Assembly (NCBI GenBank): GCA_035771165.1
Contig: JAWNZC010000322.1
Coordinates: 6,000,501 to 6,064,500, forward strand
Origin: Paragorgia papillata
Taxonomy: Eukaryota > Cnidaria > Anthozoa > Scleralcyonacea > Coralliidae
DNA: 64,000 bases
Direction: 5' to 3'
Shown: positions 37,401 through 51,700 of the stretch, piece after piece
Position numbering within the stretch: the stretch's first letter is position 1
How the letters are laid out: every line of letters starts with the position of its first letter
The notes under the pieces: model-generated
Seen by the model: the letters and a program-made list of their open reading frames with translations, nothing else
Told to the model about the DNA's origin: nothing
The model's database searches: none
Made by a program: the position numbers and the translations under genes

Positions 37401-40400
37401 CATTTATATATAGGATTTCTCGGATTCTGACATGAGCTTTCCACACTTGAAAATGACTTAGCGGTTATCTCTGCAAATATGGAGTGATCGAGTGTTATCC
37501 ACTCAAACGTTCATTTTGCATTTTATTTCATGGTTTCTTAGCCTGTGCTCCAGACCACACACACGCCTTGTGTATGGTCTGTACATCGATCTCCAAAAAC
37601 CTGTCCCGTGACGCCACCATTTTCACCGTCAGGCGATGAAAATTTATGCATATATAATCAAATTATGCATTTTAACTTTTAAGTTAAAACATCAAAAGAA
37701 AATTTTCACTGTCTTTCAGAGACTGTCTTTTAAAGTAACTTTTTGTACAAAAGTATGTTAATTTTTTGCATTATTTGATTATAAATGCAGACATTTTCAC
37801 CGCCTAACGGTGGAAATGATGACGTCGTTTTTTTTATGCACAGACTATACACGAGGTGTGTGTGTGGTCTGGGGCCCAGACTAGGTTTTCTTTACGTAAG
37901 ATTTTGCTCTAACTTTCCTCCGTGTTTTAATAATTTCCATATTTAAATGACAAAAAACTTTCTACGTACGTTGTTAGCATCCACATCATTAGGTGCCCTC
38001 GCATCTTTGGTTTGTTTAACATTTTCAGCAAGTTTTTTCATAAAATTATAATTGTCGCCTCTTGCTAATATCGGTTCCATGAAAAACCACAAGTACCTAA
38101 TGTAAGAAAAATAATACCAAACGCACAATCTTAGTCTCATTACAAAATTTTTAGTCACCATTGTGCTAGAAACACTACACCGCATGCCCATAGCACTTGG
38201 TTAATTACACGCAAACCCCCAGCATCGCTACAGAAACTTGCCATACAGCACCACACTATATCATACGCCTACCGCCAACTACGCCACACAATACACCATA
38301 CATGTATACATATCTACCACTCCACCAGATAACATTACACCACCCAACATTCTATCATACCCTTATTGCCAGTTCCGCTACACAACATTTAAGACCGATT
38401 TCTAGTTCCACGTTTTTCTCCGTAGTTCCTACACAACCTCGTCTCCAGGGCGTTCGTGAAAAAATGCGGCGAGGCGAGAAAATGCGCAGGCAAACACTAG
38501 ATTTTGGCGGGAGCATGTTAAGAAATTTTCGATACATTGAGAATATTTTCCTGGTGAGTTCAGGACGCAGAAACAACCAAAGACGCGGTAATAGTAAAAT
38601 ATTTTGTCTGCTTTTCAAAGTTGACTTGCACAGTCGTATCGGATAGTGTATACTTTGAAGGCGAGGGGTGTTGGCAGCCGTAATTATTGAGTTATATACT
38701 AAAATTTAGAGGTTTTTGAAAGCACAATGTGATGGATGGGATATCTGTAAAGTGCTGCCCATTTACGTTTGTGTTTTATTTGAATTGGCTAATTCAGAAT
38801 GCTATCCAAACAGCGTGCCTGAAGTTCTGATTATTCTAATTCGCATAACTCACAATCATAAACAAACAAGAAATATGGCGTGAATACACCTAAATGTAAT
38901 ACTTTGAAGCAAAGCCACAAAAAGGTAAGCTTGCCAAGAATCAGAAATTTATTAGACCTGGTAGCTACAGGAAAGTCTCATATTTGTAAATTACTTCGTT
39001 TTATTTTGGTAGTTTGCTGATACCGCCATGTATCTACTGTTATAAAGATGAGCTTTTGTACTACAGTATAGTGTTGCTCATAATATCCTTAGACATTTAA
39101 CTCACCGGTTCAACAGTTCTATCCGATGATACACGGAAGGAAACCTGCCTAGTCATCTTGATGAATGTCTAAGCTACATTTATATGGTGGTTGCCTGCTT
39201 GTAACAAAAAGTTTTCAGATTGTTGTGGCTGTTCTTCTAAGTGTTAGATTTAGGCGAATTTGCGCTATGTTTCTTGTTTGTTTATAATTGTGAGTTATGC
39301 GAATTAGAATAATCATAACTTCAGGCACGCTGATTGGATAGAATTCTGAATTATAGCCAATTCAAATAAAACACAAACGTAAATAGGCAGCATTTTACAG
39401 ATATCCCATCCATCACATTGTGCTTTCAAAAAGCTCTAAATTTTAGTATATAAATCAATAATTACGGCTGCCAACACCCCTCACCTTCAAAGTATACACT
39501 ATCCGATACGATTTAGCATGGTTGCCTGCTTGTAACAAGAAATGCCATCAAAAGTAATATTTTGAAGCCTTGGCCGGCCGCCTAAATCTCGTTACAAAAT
39601 GTTTAGACATTATACAACATTCGGTCTCCAAAAATACTCCGATATGGTATATAATTATGTCACATTACAATACATCGCGGAGTGATGTTATTTCTTTAAT
39701 CTTTTCTATTATATTTCATTCCCGTTATTGGATCTCGCTTTTTCTTTCCCAGTTTTCTATGTTTACCACCTCTCCTCTCCCCTCCCTTTCCTTCTCCTCT
39801 CGTCGCAATCCTTCCTATTCATCTTTCCTCTCCTCTCTATCCCTACTCTCATTTCACATTACTTCGCTTTCTGTTTCTGTTTCACCTTTTCCCTATTTCT
39901 ATTAGCATTCTCGTTCACATTAAAATCTTGTTCTTACGTCTTAATGTCTTTTAAAGATTCTACTTCGCTGTAATCGACATTGGCACGATGAGACAACAAG
40001 TAGATGAGATAAGGTAAAGCATACTCTGGTAAAACTGATGCCGAATGTGCTAAAAACATAGAAATTAGAATAAATCAATGAAAAAATGAATAAAGAAACA
40101 AACTCAACTAATTCTGATTCCTAGTCCTCTTTGACTATCTTGGCTTGGCCCATGAGAAATCACAGGGCTTCCATGATCCAGCAACCAAGAAAAAAGACTT
40201 AATTATTATCGTTCTTAATTATTGATGTACAATCTGTCAACATGTCATAACTTGTTAACACTCAGAAAAACTCTGAGCTCTAGATGGAAATCAAACCCTC
40301 AACCTTCCAAATGCTAACCATTAAGGTGAGGTAATACGGGCAACAAATTCCTGCAACATTGTTACGTTGCAAGTTGAATAGCGTTGTTGCACGTATTACC

Positions 40401-42587
40401 ACGGGAATACCATGCACCCACCTCAAACATACTGGATTCTACTTTTTTCAACAAATTTTTTCAACTTGCAACAAAATCATTGTTGCATAGCAATGTTTAA
40501 GGTGGGTGGTAATACGTGCAACAACTCTTTTCAACTTGCAACGTTGAAGGGAAATGTTGCATGCCCGTATTACCTCACCTTTAATTAACCAATTCTTAGC
40601 CATTTTAGCTTTAAATTTAGGCACATTAAAAAGCCACCGAGTACAGTGCACGAGTAAATACAGCTTGTCAAGAAGATGTGTTTGGAAAAGGCCTATAATA
40701 GCAAGACTGTGGAGAGCTAATGTAACAATGGCGTTATTTCATGAAGATGTTACAATGTAGCAACTTTTACAAACACTGCTTACGGGTTTATTCACCACAA
40801 CAAATTGTTACAAACTTACGAACAACTTGTTGCGGAATAGTCTCAAAAAACGGAATAACAAGAGGTGGAAATGTATTCTGATAGCATGCAAATCGAAATA
40901 TAGTAAGGTTTGCGTACTGCCGAAAATATTGAACGTAGCTTGTAACGTTTCGAGCGAAGGCCCATCGTCAGAGAGAAACGTATTTTTATTTCACTGATAA
41001 CATGCAGTTGGATGACAAGCTGCGACAAGGCTGCTTACAGAATCGTTACAACTTGTGCGTATAGGCCTATATATGGACACTCGATCTTCCGAACAACGAA
41101 ATCATTTTAACATAACCACACGACCTTCATATAAGATAATTTAATTGTTTTTCTTTGACTTTAATATTTTTAACATTCGTTTAAATTCTTGACTCCAAAT
41201 CGAGTCGGAAAACTTGCTGACTCGTCCCTGTCAGATCATTGTATTTCCTCGCAATTTAATTAACACAAGTTTTAGAATCCAAAACTGAAACTTGTAACGA
41301 ACCCCCTCCCCCCAAAAAAACAAAAACAAAAAAGAACAAACAAAAAAAAAAAACCCCAACTATGTTCTAGATCTATTTACCTGCTGCCGAAGAGTGCTGC
41401 TTTAGATATTCATTCCTGACATTAATACATCGACAAATCATTTGTTTTATCTAAATAATTACAAACATCCAACCAGTTTAAAAGTTATCATAGTATTTTC
41501 TTAGACTTGCTACAGGTCTCTCTCTCTCTGGTGGTTTCTCAGCTATATACTAATAGCATTCACGGATAGGGTCAAGAATCTCAAGATACAACTAAGCTTA
41601 AAAGAAGGCTTAACGCCCGTTAATACAGGCGATTTTTGCTGGAGAGGAAAGGAAATGGATAAAGAAGCCTCCCTTCGTTTTATCCCCTTCCTTTCTTCCC
41701 CTACCCCGCAACGCCACTACGCAGGCTATTTTCAAACAGTTTTCAACACTTTGTTTTGACATTCATTGACCAATCTACTGCATTACCAATATAGTCGTAA
41801 CAAACGGCCCAATTTTCTTTACAAGTTGCGAAAGTTTTAAAGTGGTTCTCTGATGAAAATATTGTGGGCAATGTTTTTGCATAATCTTAAAGAGGATATA
41901 GTAAAATTGCAAAGTTTCATTTCAAAATTCGTTGAAGAAAAGGTGATATGTTACGTGTGAAGTTTGTATTTTGGAGGGCCGCCATTAAAGTGGCTCGATA
42001 ACAACAATGACCCTTTTGTTGACAACAACAATGATCTTTTGTTGGGTCTATGACGTCATAAGTTCTCCTCTACTCATTCTTCTCAAACACGGCCAATTTA
42101 ATGGCGGCGTTCCAAAATACAAAATTCGCGAAATACAACTTTGTTTTGGAGAGTTTCGAAATAAAACTTTGCACAATTACCAACTACCATAATATCTTTA
42201 AGATTATGCAGCAACATTACTAACAATATTTTCATAAGAGAACCACTTAAACACTCTAGCAAAGAGCTTAATCTAAGCCCCTTGAAGCGCTACTTTCATT
42301 TTGGGATCTGGAATAAGGGAAATTATTCGAGAGAGGACGATTGTTTAATCTTGTGATAAAGTGAATTTTACTAAAAGACATGAACTTCTCATATAACAAG
42401 AGAGGCCATAGGGAATTTATTTATAAAAAAAAACAAATCAGGGAAGCCTATTTACAAAAACGCATCTAAGAACAGGCGCTAACTAAGAGCGGCAACTAAT
42501 TGAAAGCGTGGAGTTATTCTGACGTCTACGGTAATGGCAATAACTATATAATTCAAGTTACGTTTGTGGTTAACCACGTTAAATACA

Positions 42588-42672
<85 letters not shown>

Positions 42673-42763
42673 AAATAAGTAAATAAATAAATAAATAAAC
42701 AAATAAATAAACAAATAAATAAATAAACAAATAAACAAATAAACAAACAAACAAATAAATAAG

Positions 42764-42794
<31 letters not shown>

Positions 42795-45700
42795 GTAAAT
42801 AAATAAACAAATAAATAAACAAATAAATAAATAGATAAATAAATAAATATAATATATGTATATGTAAATAAATATGTATACACAAACATAACTTGAATTA
42901 AATTAAATTAGATATAATTGTCTTGGAGTAATGTCACGACAACATAAATTAAAACGTAAATAACGACAACAATAAGTTGTTAGGTTAATGTATTTGTAAT
43001 ATAAACAGATTTCATACTTGCTGTCTTCTGTCTTTTGATGACTCCTTTGCAGATAACGCAAAAAGTGTCAGATATTCCAATGGAAGTTTCATAGACTCTA
43101 GACCTTTGCATAACTTCTTAGTAAACGGTGCACGAACATGAGTGCATGGATCCTAAAAGTGTCAATACAACACAATATAACAAATGTTAATTTGGTTGGA
43201 CTGAGAATTTTAAAGGACAGCTACAGCGTTTATTTTTCTTTAATTTCCCGTTTTGATATAGGATGGTTAGACACGGAAAAGTTGTCCGGGATTTGTCCAT
43301 TTTTAGCACTGGGATTTTTAAGGATTTTTATCACTGGGAACGGAATTAAAGTGCCAGTGGAATGGGTAAAATGTTAATGAGGAGAACATGTGATTGGGAT
43401 TTTAAGATTGTTGTCAGTGGGAATGGAATGAGATTTGCTAATTGCTGCACATTGGAAAATGGGATCTAGACCCACCTTCAGGACCCTCTTTTGTTAATTG
43501 TGATAATGTATAATCAGATAGTAGAAACTTTGAATTAGACTTGGAAGTGTTTCCCGGGAAAGTTTTTAATTGCAAAAATCAGTAAAGTATACCTGCATGA
43601 TGGAAGATAAGTTCATAAAATATTCTATGTCAATGAACTCATGGTAGGCAGATTCCTGACAAAGTTTTAGTAATCCACAAGCTGCAGTCAATCTCATGTA
43701 AGACATTTCACAAGGACTAAAACAATAAAAGAAATTAAGAAAGCACATTTTTCATCGCATACAAGTAAAGCGTTATGACTCAACAATCAACTTTCCATGT
43801 CCACAATGATTGTAAATAGACCATTATTTATTAAAGACGCAATGGATCCGGCCAGATAGCAAAAACATTATTATTCACTTTCCAATCTCGATTGTGATTG
43901 TTGTTGTTGGCATACGGACAATTCATGAAAACACTGAATTCTGACGTCACACCTACAGATAAAAGTTTTTCACATATAGAGATAATAGTCTGCTCGCCCA
44001 TAAATAGGCATGGCGGAGGCAGAACCAAGAAACACTCCCCAATGAAACGTGGGGGGGGGGGGGGGGGGGGGGGAGGCAGAACCAAAAAAACACTCCCCAA
44101 TGAAAAGTTTTAACAGAAACTTTAAGCCTGGTTTTCATTTGTCGCATTTCATCGCCGATGCTCATATTTGCGATGATCCGGGATTGTCTGGGATGATCGG
44201 CGATCGACTTTTTCAAAATGGGCGCAACTTAAACAACAGATTATTACTCTATATACGAAGGTTTTAATGTTACTGAAAAAGAAAAGGCTCCTGTGGCGTA
44301 AAAATATAGAAAGAAGAGTTTCTGGGTGCGAAAAATACTTGAGACAAGGGGAGAATCAGGGCAATTTCACACATTGGTGCGTGTTTGAAGTGCCTGGTTT
44401 TCTTCCAGAGACTGAGTCCTAATTTGTCTTATTTCATCGGATTTCATTAGTTTTGCTTGTCTTAAGTCATCGGCGATAGACGATCATCGGAAGAAAACCA
44501 AGTTTGGTTCTTGCGATGATCGGGGATTGTCCCCGATTGCCGGTTTTCATAATCCTATTTCGTCGCAGCTCTGTCGGTGATGATCGGCGATATGAAATGC
44601 GACATATGAAAACCAGACTTTAGAAGATAATTTTATCGCTACTTTAATACGTATTTATCACACTTGCACTTTTATTTTATTTTAGTATTGAAATTTGAAA
44701 CGTTCGTTGACATTGTTCAAAAAAAACTTTATTCTCTGTATTTTTTTTAACTGTCGTTTTGTTGTAATTATTTTTTTACATTTTCTTTGTTATTATATAG
44801 AGAATAATACATGGATGTGCGGAAATATGAAATTTATTTCGAGTGTTGACCAGGATATCTCACGAGTGAGCGAAGCGAACGAGTGACATATCCTGTTCAA
44901 CACGAGAAATAAATTTCATATTTCCAAGCATCCATGTATTGTTCTGTTTATTATATAAAAAAATTGTCCTATTGCCTTGCAAAAATTGCATTAAACTATA
45001 ATGCTGATTCAGCGATAATCGTCACATGTGCGATTATCATAAATAATCGCACATGTGAGATTATCACTTTTATTAGTGGCGGAAAAATCAATAAAACACT
45101 CTTGGATATCGCATCAAGAATTATATCATGCTCAACATCGTCCATAATTGTTAGTTATCCATTGCACCTCTATTATTTATTATAAAGTAACTGTAGTATA
45201 TAACCGAAAGTGGACGGGAGACAACACAAGCTCTAATTGGCTATTAAGTCAAACAAGCGAGCTTTTAAAACTCAACAAAAGAACGACTGACGTGATACTC
45301 CGACAAGATTTTGTCCTTTTTGACGAATTTTAAGTTCAAGGCCTTTCTCCTCTACAGAGGCTTCGCGTGGATACTAAAGTCTAACATGAAGTAGTTATGA
45401 TACCAAGATGGAAAAACGCAGGACGGGAGAAATTAGTATCGTTACTTATTTATTCATGTTAGACCTTAGCATATACGCAAAGCCTCTGCGTTACAAGCAG
45501 TGAATAGTATAAAACCAAGCACTGTACATAAACACTTCACTCCTCCCCCCAGTCATGAGTTTGATAACATACCGTACATGACTTCGACCTGTCATGTCTC
45601 CATCTTTCTTCAACACGTTGTCAAGAATCCGAAGAACTGGTTGTACTTTAGCTTTATCCTTCGTCTGCAAACCCCGAAGCCAGTTAACCAGAAGCTTGAC

Positions 45701-48700
45701 ACCTTGGATCTGGAAGGAAAACAATGTTTTTAAGTGTCACTATAAGAAACAAAAACCGCACAGGTTGTACTTTCCCAACCAACTTCAGGTTTAGATAATG
45801 CAAACAATATTCCTATGTCTGGATCTTGTTCATGTTACAAAGCCAATGCATACTGGCGATCTCAGTATATCAGAAATCAAGATATTTCACTATAACTGAA
45901 AAAAGATTTATCGCCAACCAGATTTGGCTACTCAGCAAGTGAGCGACTCGGATACGAGACGTAACATTTTATGAGTTGCAACTTGACTCAAACTTGCCTC
46001 ACTTGACTTTACTTGAGACTTAACTTGGACTTGCCTCAATTGACTTAAGGCTCGTTTACACAGGCGATTTTTGCTGTGATTTTTCTCCTTCTAACTGATG
46101 GGATTGGATGGATTGACGTGGAAAGCTATAATGGTTCAATACTTTCGTGATTTATCCATACCATGCATGCGTCAGAATTAGAAAAATCGTAGCAAAAACA
46201 ACCTGCATGTGTAAACGGGCCTTTAGATTGTCTCATTTGGCATGAAACTTGACTTGGGTTCGCCTTAATTATCTTACTTGATTTGGACTTCGATTGACCT
46301 TTTCACCAATAGCGGCGCCATCTTGAATTCGCAATGCATTGTGGTCTATCCAGGGTAACAAGCTTAATTAATCAAAAGTCTCAATGAGACGACTCACGGA
46401 TACGCAAGCAAGCACAGCTAAAACCACTAGAAAATGCATTTGTTTGACAATGTAAAGAAATAGTGCAGTTCGAACCGTGAGTGTTTTTTTTGCCCAATAC
46501 ACTTACAGTTGAGACATAATGAAATTCATTCAAATTACCTTAGATGTATAATTTGGGGTATTTTTTTATGATATTGAGGATGAACAACAGTTGTCTCATT
46601 GAAATTGACAGCTGACTCAGTAATAGTAATTATACAATTCAAAGCATCAGCAACTGCCTGTACCATAAGAGCATCATACCAAGTGCCTTGAGCTGACATA
46701 TCCTTAATATAGTTTGCCCAAGACTTATCAGTAACACTGTCAATAAACTGTTCTGGATGAGCTTGAATATAATCAACACCTGCTTTCCTTACATTTAGAT
46801 GATAATTAGGATCGTGATATAATTGCTGAGAAACGGCTTTAAAAAAGCAATCACCAATCACCATTGCCACCAACATCAAGAGGCTTCAGATTTTTCAAAA
46901 GGAGCCTAGCTTGCAATGTTGACATAGGAAAGTCTCTTTTTGCTTTTACTATGGAAAGTTTACTTGTGAAATCATGTACAGGTTTTGTTTTAGAGGTTAT
47001 GTTTGGAATGAGCTCTTGGGAAACATCTTGCACTACATCAAAATGCACGTTATTACTATTCTGAATGTAAATCACATGGTTATCAATGGGTAATGGCTCA
47101 TTTAACATAGTTCTGGAAAATTTTGCCCACTTGTCATTATTACCAAATTTTGTATATACATAAATGTCTGTGCAAAATATAAAGAAGCTGCAGTTAATAT
47201 TTCAATATCAGTTCCCCATACACCAACATTCTTCATTTTAGATGCTGTTAAATAATTATCTACAGAAGTATACCAATGTGTGGTAATGAAATGAAGCATG
47301 AACAAATGTTTGCAATAGAACGAATGATCGACAACAGACTCGTGTAAACCGCAGAAACGGCGAAACAACAAGTGAACTACGAGTTCATCATGAAACAAAC
47401 GGTTAAACTGCAGAAACAGTAAACATCAATACACTGATGGAGCTAGTAATATGCTATTAAACGGCAAAAACACATGAAAAGAAATCAACAAACTCACCTC
47501 CTAGCTTTCGAAGTACTGTAGTAGATAATTTAGAACAGAGCGCGCAAAGCAGGCTGGAGGATTATATGCAAAATTCGAGTGATAGCATATACTCCCAATA
47601 CTCCTACGGAGTATCCGTGAGTCAAAAAGGTGATTGCTTAGTGTTGAGACACAACACCGGTAATTTTTTCTTTATGAACACTTTCGTGGCAACAATGCCT
47701 AAATATAATCGTTGTGATATTGGTAAAAGTAACAATTCTAACAAATGTATCCTTATACTGTACGTCTAAAAGCATTATTACTTTTACTAATATTACAACG
47801 TTCATGTTTAGACATTGTTGCCACGAAAGTATTTATAAAGATAAATTTACCTCATTGTGTCTCCACACTAAGCAATCACCTTGAGCTTGTTACCCTGGAT
47901 AGACCACAATGCATTGCGAATTCAAGATGGCGCCGCTATTAGTGAAAAGGTCCATTGACACAAGAAACACAATTGTCTTTTCTCTCAATCTTTTTTATAT
48001 AATTTATTACTGTGTCACGCTATCTTTAGCAATTCTGAGACAAACAAAATTATCCTAAAATCACACAAAACCTCACAATAACGATTTTAAAAGATTTAAA
48101 AACACGAAGTTTATAAAATTATATATTTTGGACTGTTTGGGACTGGGTTTTTTTTTATGTTGACAACATACGTACAGCATTTTGGGGGAAGATTGCAAAG
48201 AGTTCTTTTATCACTGATCAAAATCATTAAATCATGCCGTGTTTGGCTGTTTCTAATAATTTTTAAACCTACACGCTTCGCAGATGATATGTGTTGACAG
48301 ACTAGCCCAAATTAAGATGTGCATTTTCTTATGAATTCAGTTTTTTATTATAACTTTTCTTCTTCCATAACTCATGCATGGGGGAATGATAACATTGTCT
48401 TCCAAAATCTGGGGATATATAACATTGTTTTCCAAAACTTGGGGGGTATATATACCCTTACGAAAATTTCATATAAGACTTCACATACGATTTCATATAT
48501 GAAATGTTAATTTCATATATTAAATTTGTAATTTCATATATTAAATTTATTTCATATATGAATTACAAATTTCATATATGAAAATGTTCCAATTCCATAT
48601 ATGAAATTTCTTATTCCATATATGAAATTTTTATCTTCATACAAAAATTTCATATATGGAATAAGAAATTTCATATATCGAATTGGAACATTTTCATATA

Positions 48701-51700
48701 TGAAATTTGTAATTCATATATGAAATGTCTAATTTCATATATGAAATTACAAACTTAATATAAGAAATTGACATTTCATATATGAAATCGTATATGAAGT
48801 CTTATATGAAATTTTCGTAAGGGTACACCCCATCCCCCCTATATTTACGCCCCTGAAACCTGCACAGAAGTACGGATGGTCAAAATTGAGCGAGATTGAG
48901 AGGGATTGCAGATAGACACCTTGATTTCTGTTTGGCAAAATTGTTGAGAGAGAATTGTTGGGTAATTCATATAAATTATTCACATATATAAATTCATTAA
49001 ATTGTTGGGTAATTCATATTTCATAATTGAGTCAGTGTACAGTTACAACTTTGAAGTTTGCAGCTCAGAATTTGAAGAAGACAATTTTAGCTATAAAAAC
49101 ACAACTGACCTTCGCTTTGATTTCTTTTGATAATTCACTTTCCTCACACCACAGCGCACTACCTTTATCACCTTTACCCTATAAAAAAAACAAAATAAAG
49201 TACATCAACAAAACGGTTACACTCTAGAGTTTACACGTAATCATTCTAATCTACAAAAACACCTGCAATAATGACTCCTTATCAAATCATGGGGCGAACG
49301 ATGTGACAGCCTATATTTGAGAGGTCGGGACAAAAATAACATACTTTCCATTGTGATATATACATGTAGTGCATGTGGTACGTTTTCGAGCTTGGTGTAA
49401 TGTGAAAGACGTTTGGTAGACGTTCGTCAAGCTCGATCACTTTACCTACATCTCATATGCGCAAACGCTACCACTTAGGAGCACATATGACTATGAACTT
49501 GCAACCTTAGCTTTCCATCTAAGCCTCAGTGGCTCAATGCGTCTAACCGGTCATTAGAAGGTTGCAGGTGAGGTTCGAATCCTGTCTGGGGCTAAGAAAT
49601 CTGAGTAATTGAGCGTGACGAACGTCTATCAAACGTCTGATACTTTTCATTGCTATATGTTTTAAGAGTGAAATGTTGAAAAACGTCACATTTGATATTT
49701 CAACGTTGGCTAACTATCGCATGTACATGCAAATAGTACACTTGAACCAGTACCTATAGCAAACGGTACCTCATTCTTCCACTAGAATCCTCTAGCTTAT
49801 AGCTCAATAGTGCAATAGGTTAGGCAATATTGTCGAGGTTACTATAGTTCTATCCCTGTACAATCTTGGCTTAAATAAAATCATGAAATTTTCTCTCTGT
49901 GTTTCTCAGAGCATATTTCTGAAATATATACTACCTTCAGATATAGTTTAATGCTACTCAAGTTTAAAAGCTTCTGAACGTAAAATAAAAATTTACTGTT
50001 CGTGACCCAACGTTTCGACACTGATGTAGTGTCTTTATCAGAGGTGATCATATTTAAAGGCCAATTTACACGTGTGATTTTTGATGCGATAAATATCGCC
50101 ATCTTCTAATTTAGATGCATGCAAAGTAGAAAAACAATCCGTAGATTGTGCTGTGGTTTCATCTTCCTCACTTTTCTGCTCGTTCGTAATTGCTTACCGT
50201 GCATCTAAACCAGGAGTTGGCGATATTTATCGCATCAAAAATCGCACGTGTAAACAGGCCTTAAAGATACCTTTGAAGTTGATATTTAAATATCACATTA
50301 AAATACATTGATTTATACTATCTATATGACTATACTTTTAGTCTTACCTTATCCTTCATGAGCAAATCTTTCACGACAAAATCTCGGATGACAGTTGTAT
50401 TGTGTTTTTCAAAGACATTAGGCGCCAAAAGAGCAATCTGACCAAGGCACGACAAAGTGGAGATCAGCGTTGATGACTCACTGTCAAGGCAAACGAGTTG
50501 GTTCTTTATGGGGAAAAATAAAATCAAATAAAACAAAGTCTTAAAAAGAGAATTAACACCGCGAAAGTACTTAACTCCTTCTCGACTGTATCGTTTCTTT
50601 TGGAACGATGCAGACTTTAATTTAGCCAGACGATTTTACTTGTCAAGAGGAGAGCTCTCAATCACGAAGGGGTTATAAACTTTTTTTTCTTACAAAATCT
50701 TCTAAGGGAGAAAAAGACTCAAAGTCGCAACACCTGCAAACGATCTTTCCCGTCTTTAACTATTATATAAGTAAAGAAATTTCCGTGCAATTAATGACAT
50801 GCAAATAAAACTCGCATATTTCATTGGTATCAGCTTTCTGGTTAGTTAACGGTTGGTATCAGCTTTCTGGTTAGTTAACAATTGGTATCAGCTTTCTGGT
50901 TAGTTAACAGTGAAAAATATCCTACGAGCGTCCTCATTGGTTAGCGGTGTCCCTCTCTCCTTTTCCAGCAGTTGTCCGTCGCAATGGTCCCAACTTCAGC
51001 AACCTCGCTTGTCGACAATATAATCATCATCTGTATAATAATAATCTCGACTGCGCATCACAATGACACGTTCTGTGTCGGGATAAAATTTATTTCAATT
51101 CCTAACATCAGGCTGGAGAATTCAGTTCTACGAATTTTCAAGTGTAATTGAAAATAATGAACCCTGTGGCTTTAGGCTGATATCGTGTAAACGGCGTCTT
51201 AACCCTTTAAAAGGGATTGGACATATTTGTCCCTACTTAGTATATTTTACTCTGGTTAACGCTAGATGATTTTACTTGTCAACTGGGTACCTCTTGCAGA
51301 AACTTCCCTGTTAAAGGGTTAAGGTCCCTAATTTTCAGCCACACACAACTGTCTAGTTTTAGCAGGAAAATTTCTGTAATCATTAGAACCAAAAACTATT
51401 ATTAACCTACAATCTCATGGAAAATAAAATGTGCCACCATGATTTTCAAAGGCTTGTCCCCCTTCCCCCCTTCAATGTTGCTATCTGAGCTCGAAATTCA
51501 AAGGAAAGCCTCCAACAGTGCAAACCATCACTAACCAACATTGGAGAGGGTTCGGGAGCATGGAGTGTCTCGTTTATTTTGCATGTGATTGTAGTTTGTT
51601 CTGTCTATGAGAAAACAAATTCCTCCGTACGTTTTCCAATTTCCACGCAGAGCTTGCTTCTTCGTCGCCAGGTCTGTACGTAAACCCTGGTGTTTCTTTT

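Larger units (their letters stand above)
46296..47952 (-). mobile_element. TIR DNA element carrying an OTU-protease gene
   Basis: About 67-bp inverted ends: GACCTTTTCAC(C/T)AATAGC followed on both sides by GGCGCCATCTTGAATTCGCA and on to GGGTAACAAGCT. The interior encodes OTU-domain text on the minus strand. Next to the right end is a 260-bp palindrome. No clear target duplication was seen, and no transposase was recognised, so the superfamily is unassigned. It is inserted between PDS5 exons 8 and 9. Confidence 0.78.

Noticed and set aside
42553..42889. Leu-Phe-Ile-Tyr repeat frames
   Set aside because: Translation of the AAAT/AAAC array; no start context or codon bias.
45573..45600. Donor GTCGAA inside PDS5 exon 9 as the exon end
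   Set aside because: It would leave the wrong phase for exon 10; GTATGT at 45572-45567 gives an in-frame join and a stronger consensus.
50824..50910. Three 29-bp repeats as a possible CRISPR-like array
   Set aside because: The copies are directly adjacent without unique spacers and the context is a eukaryotic intron.
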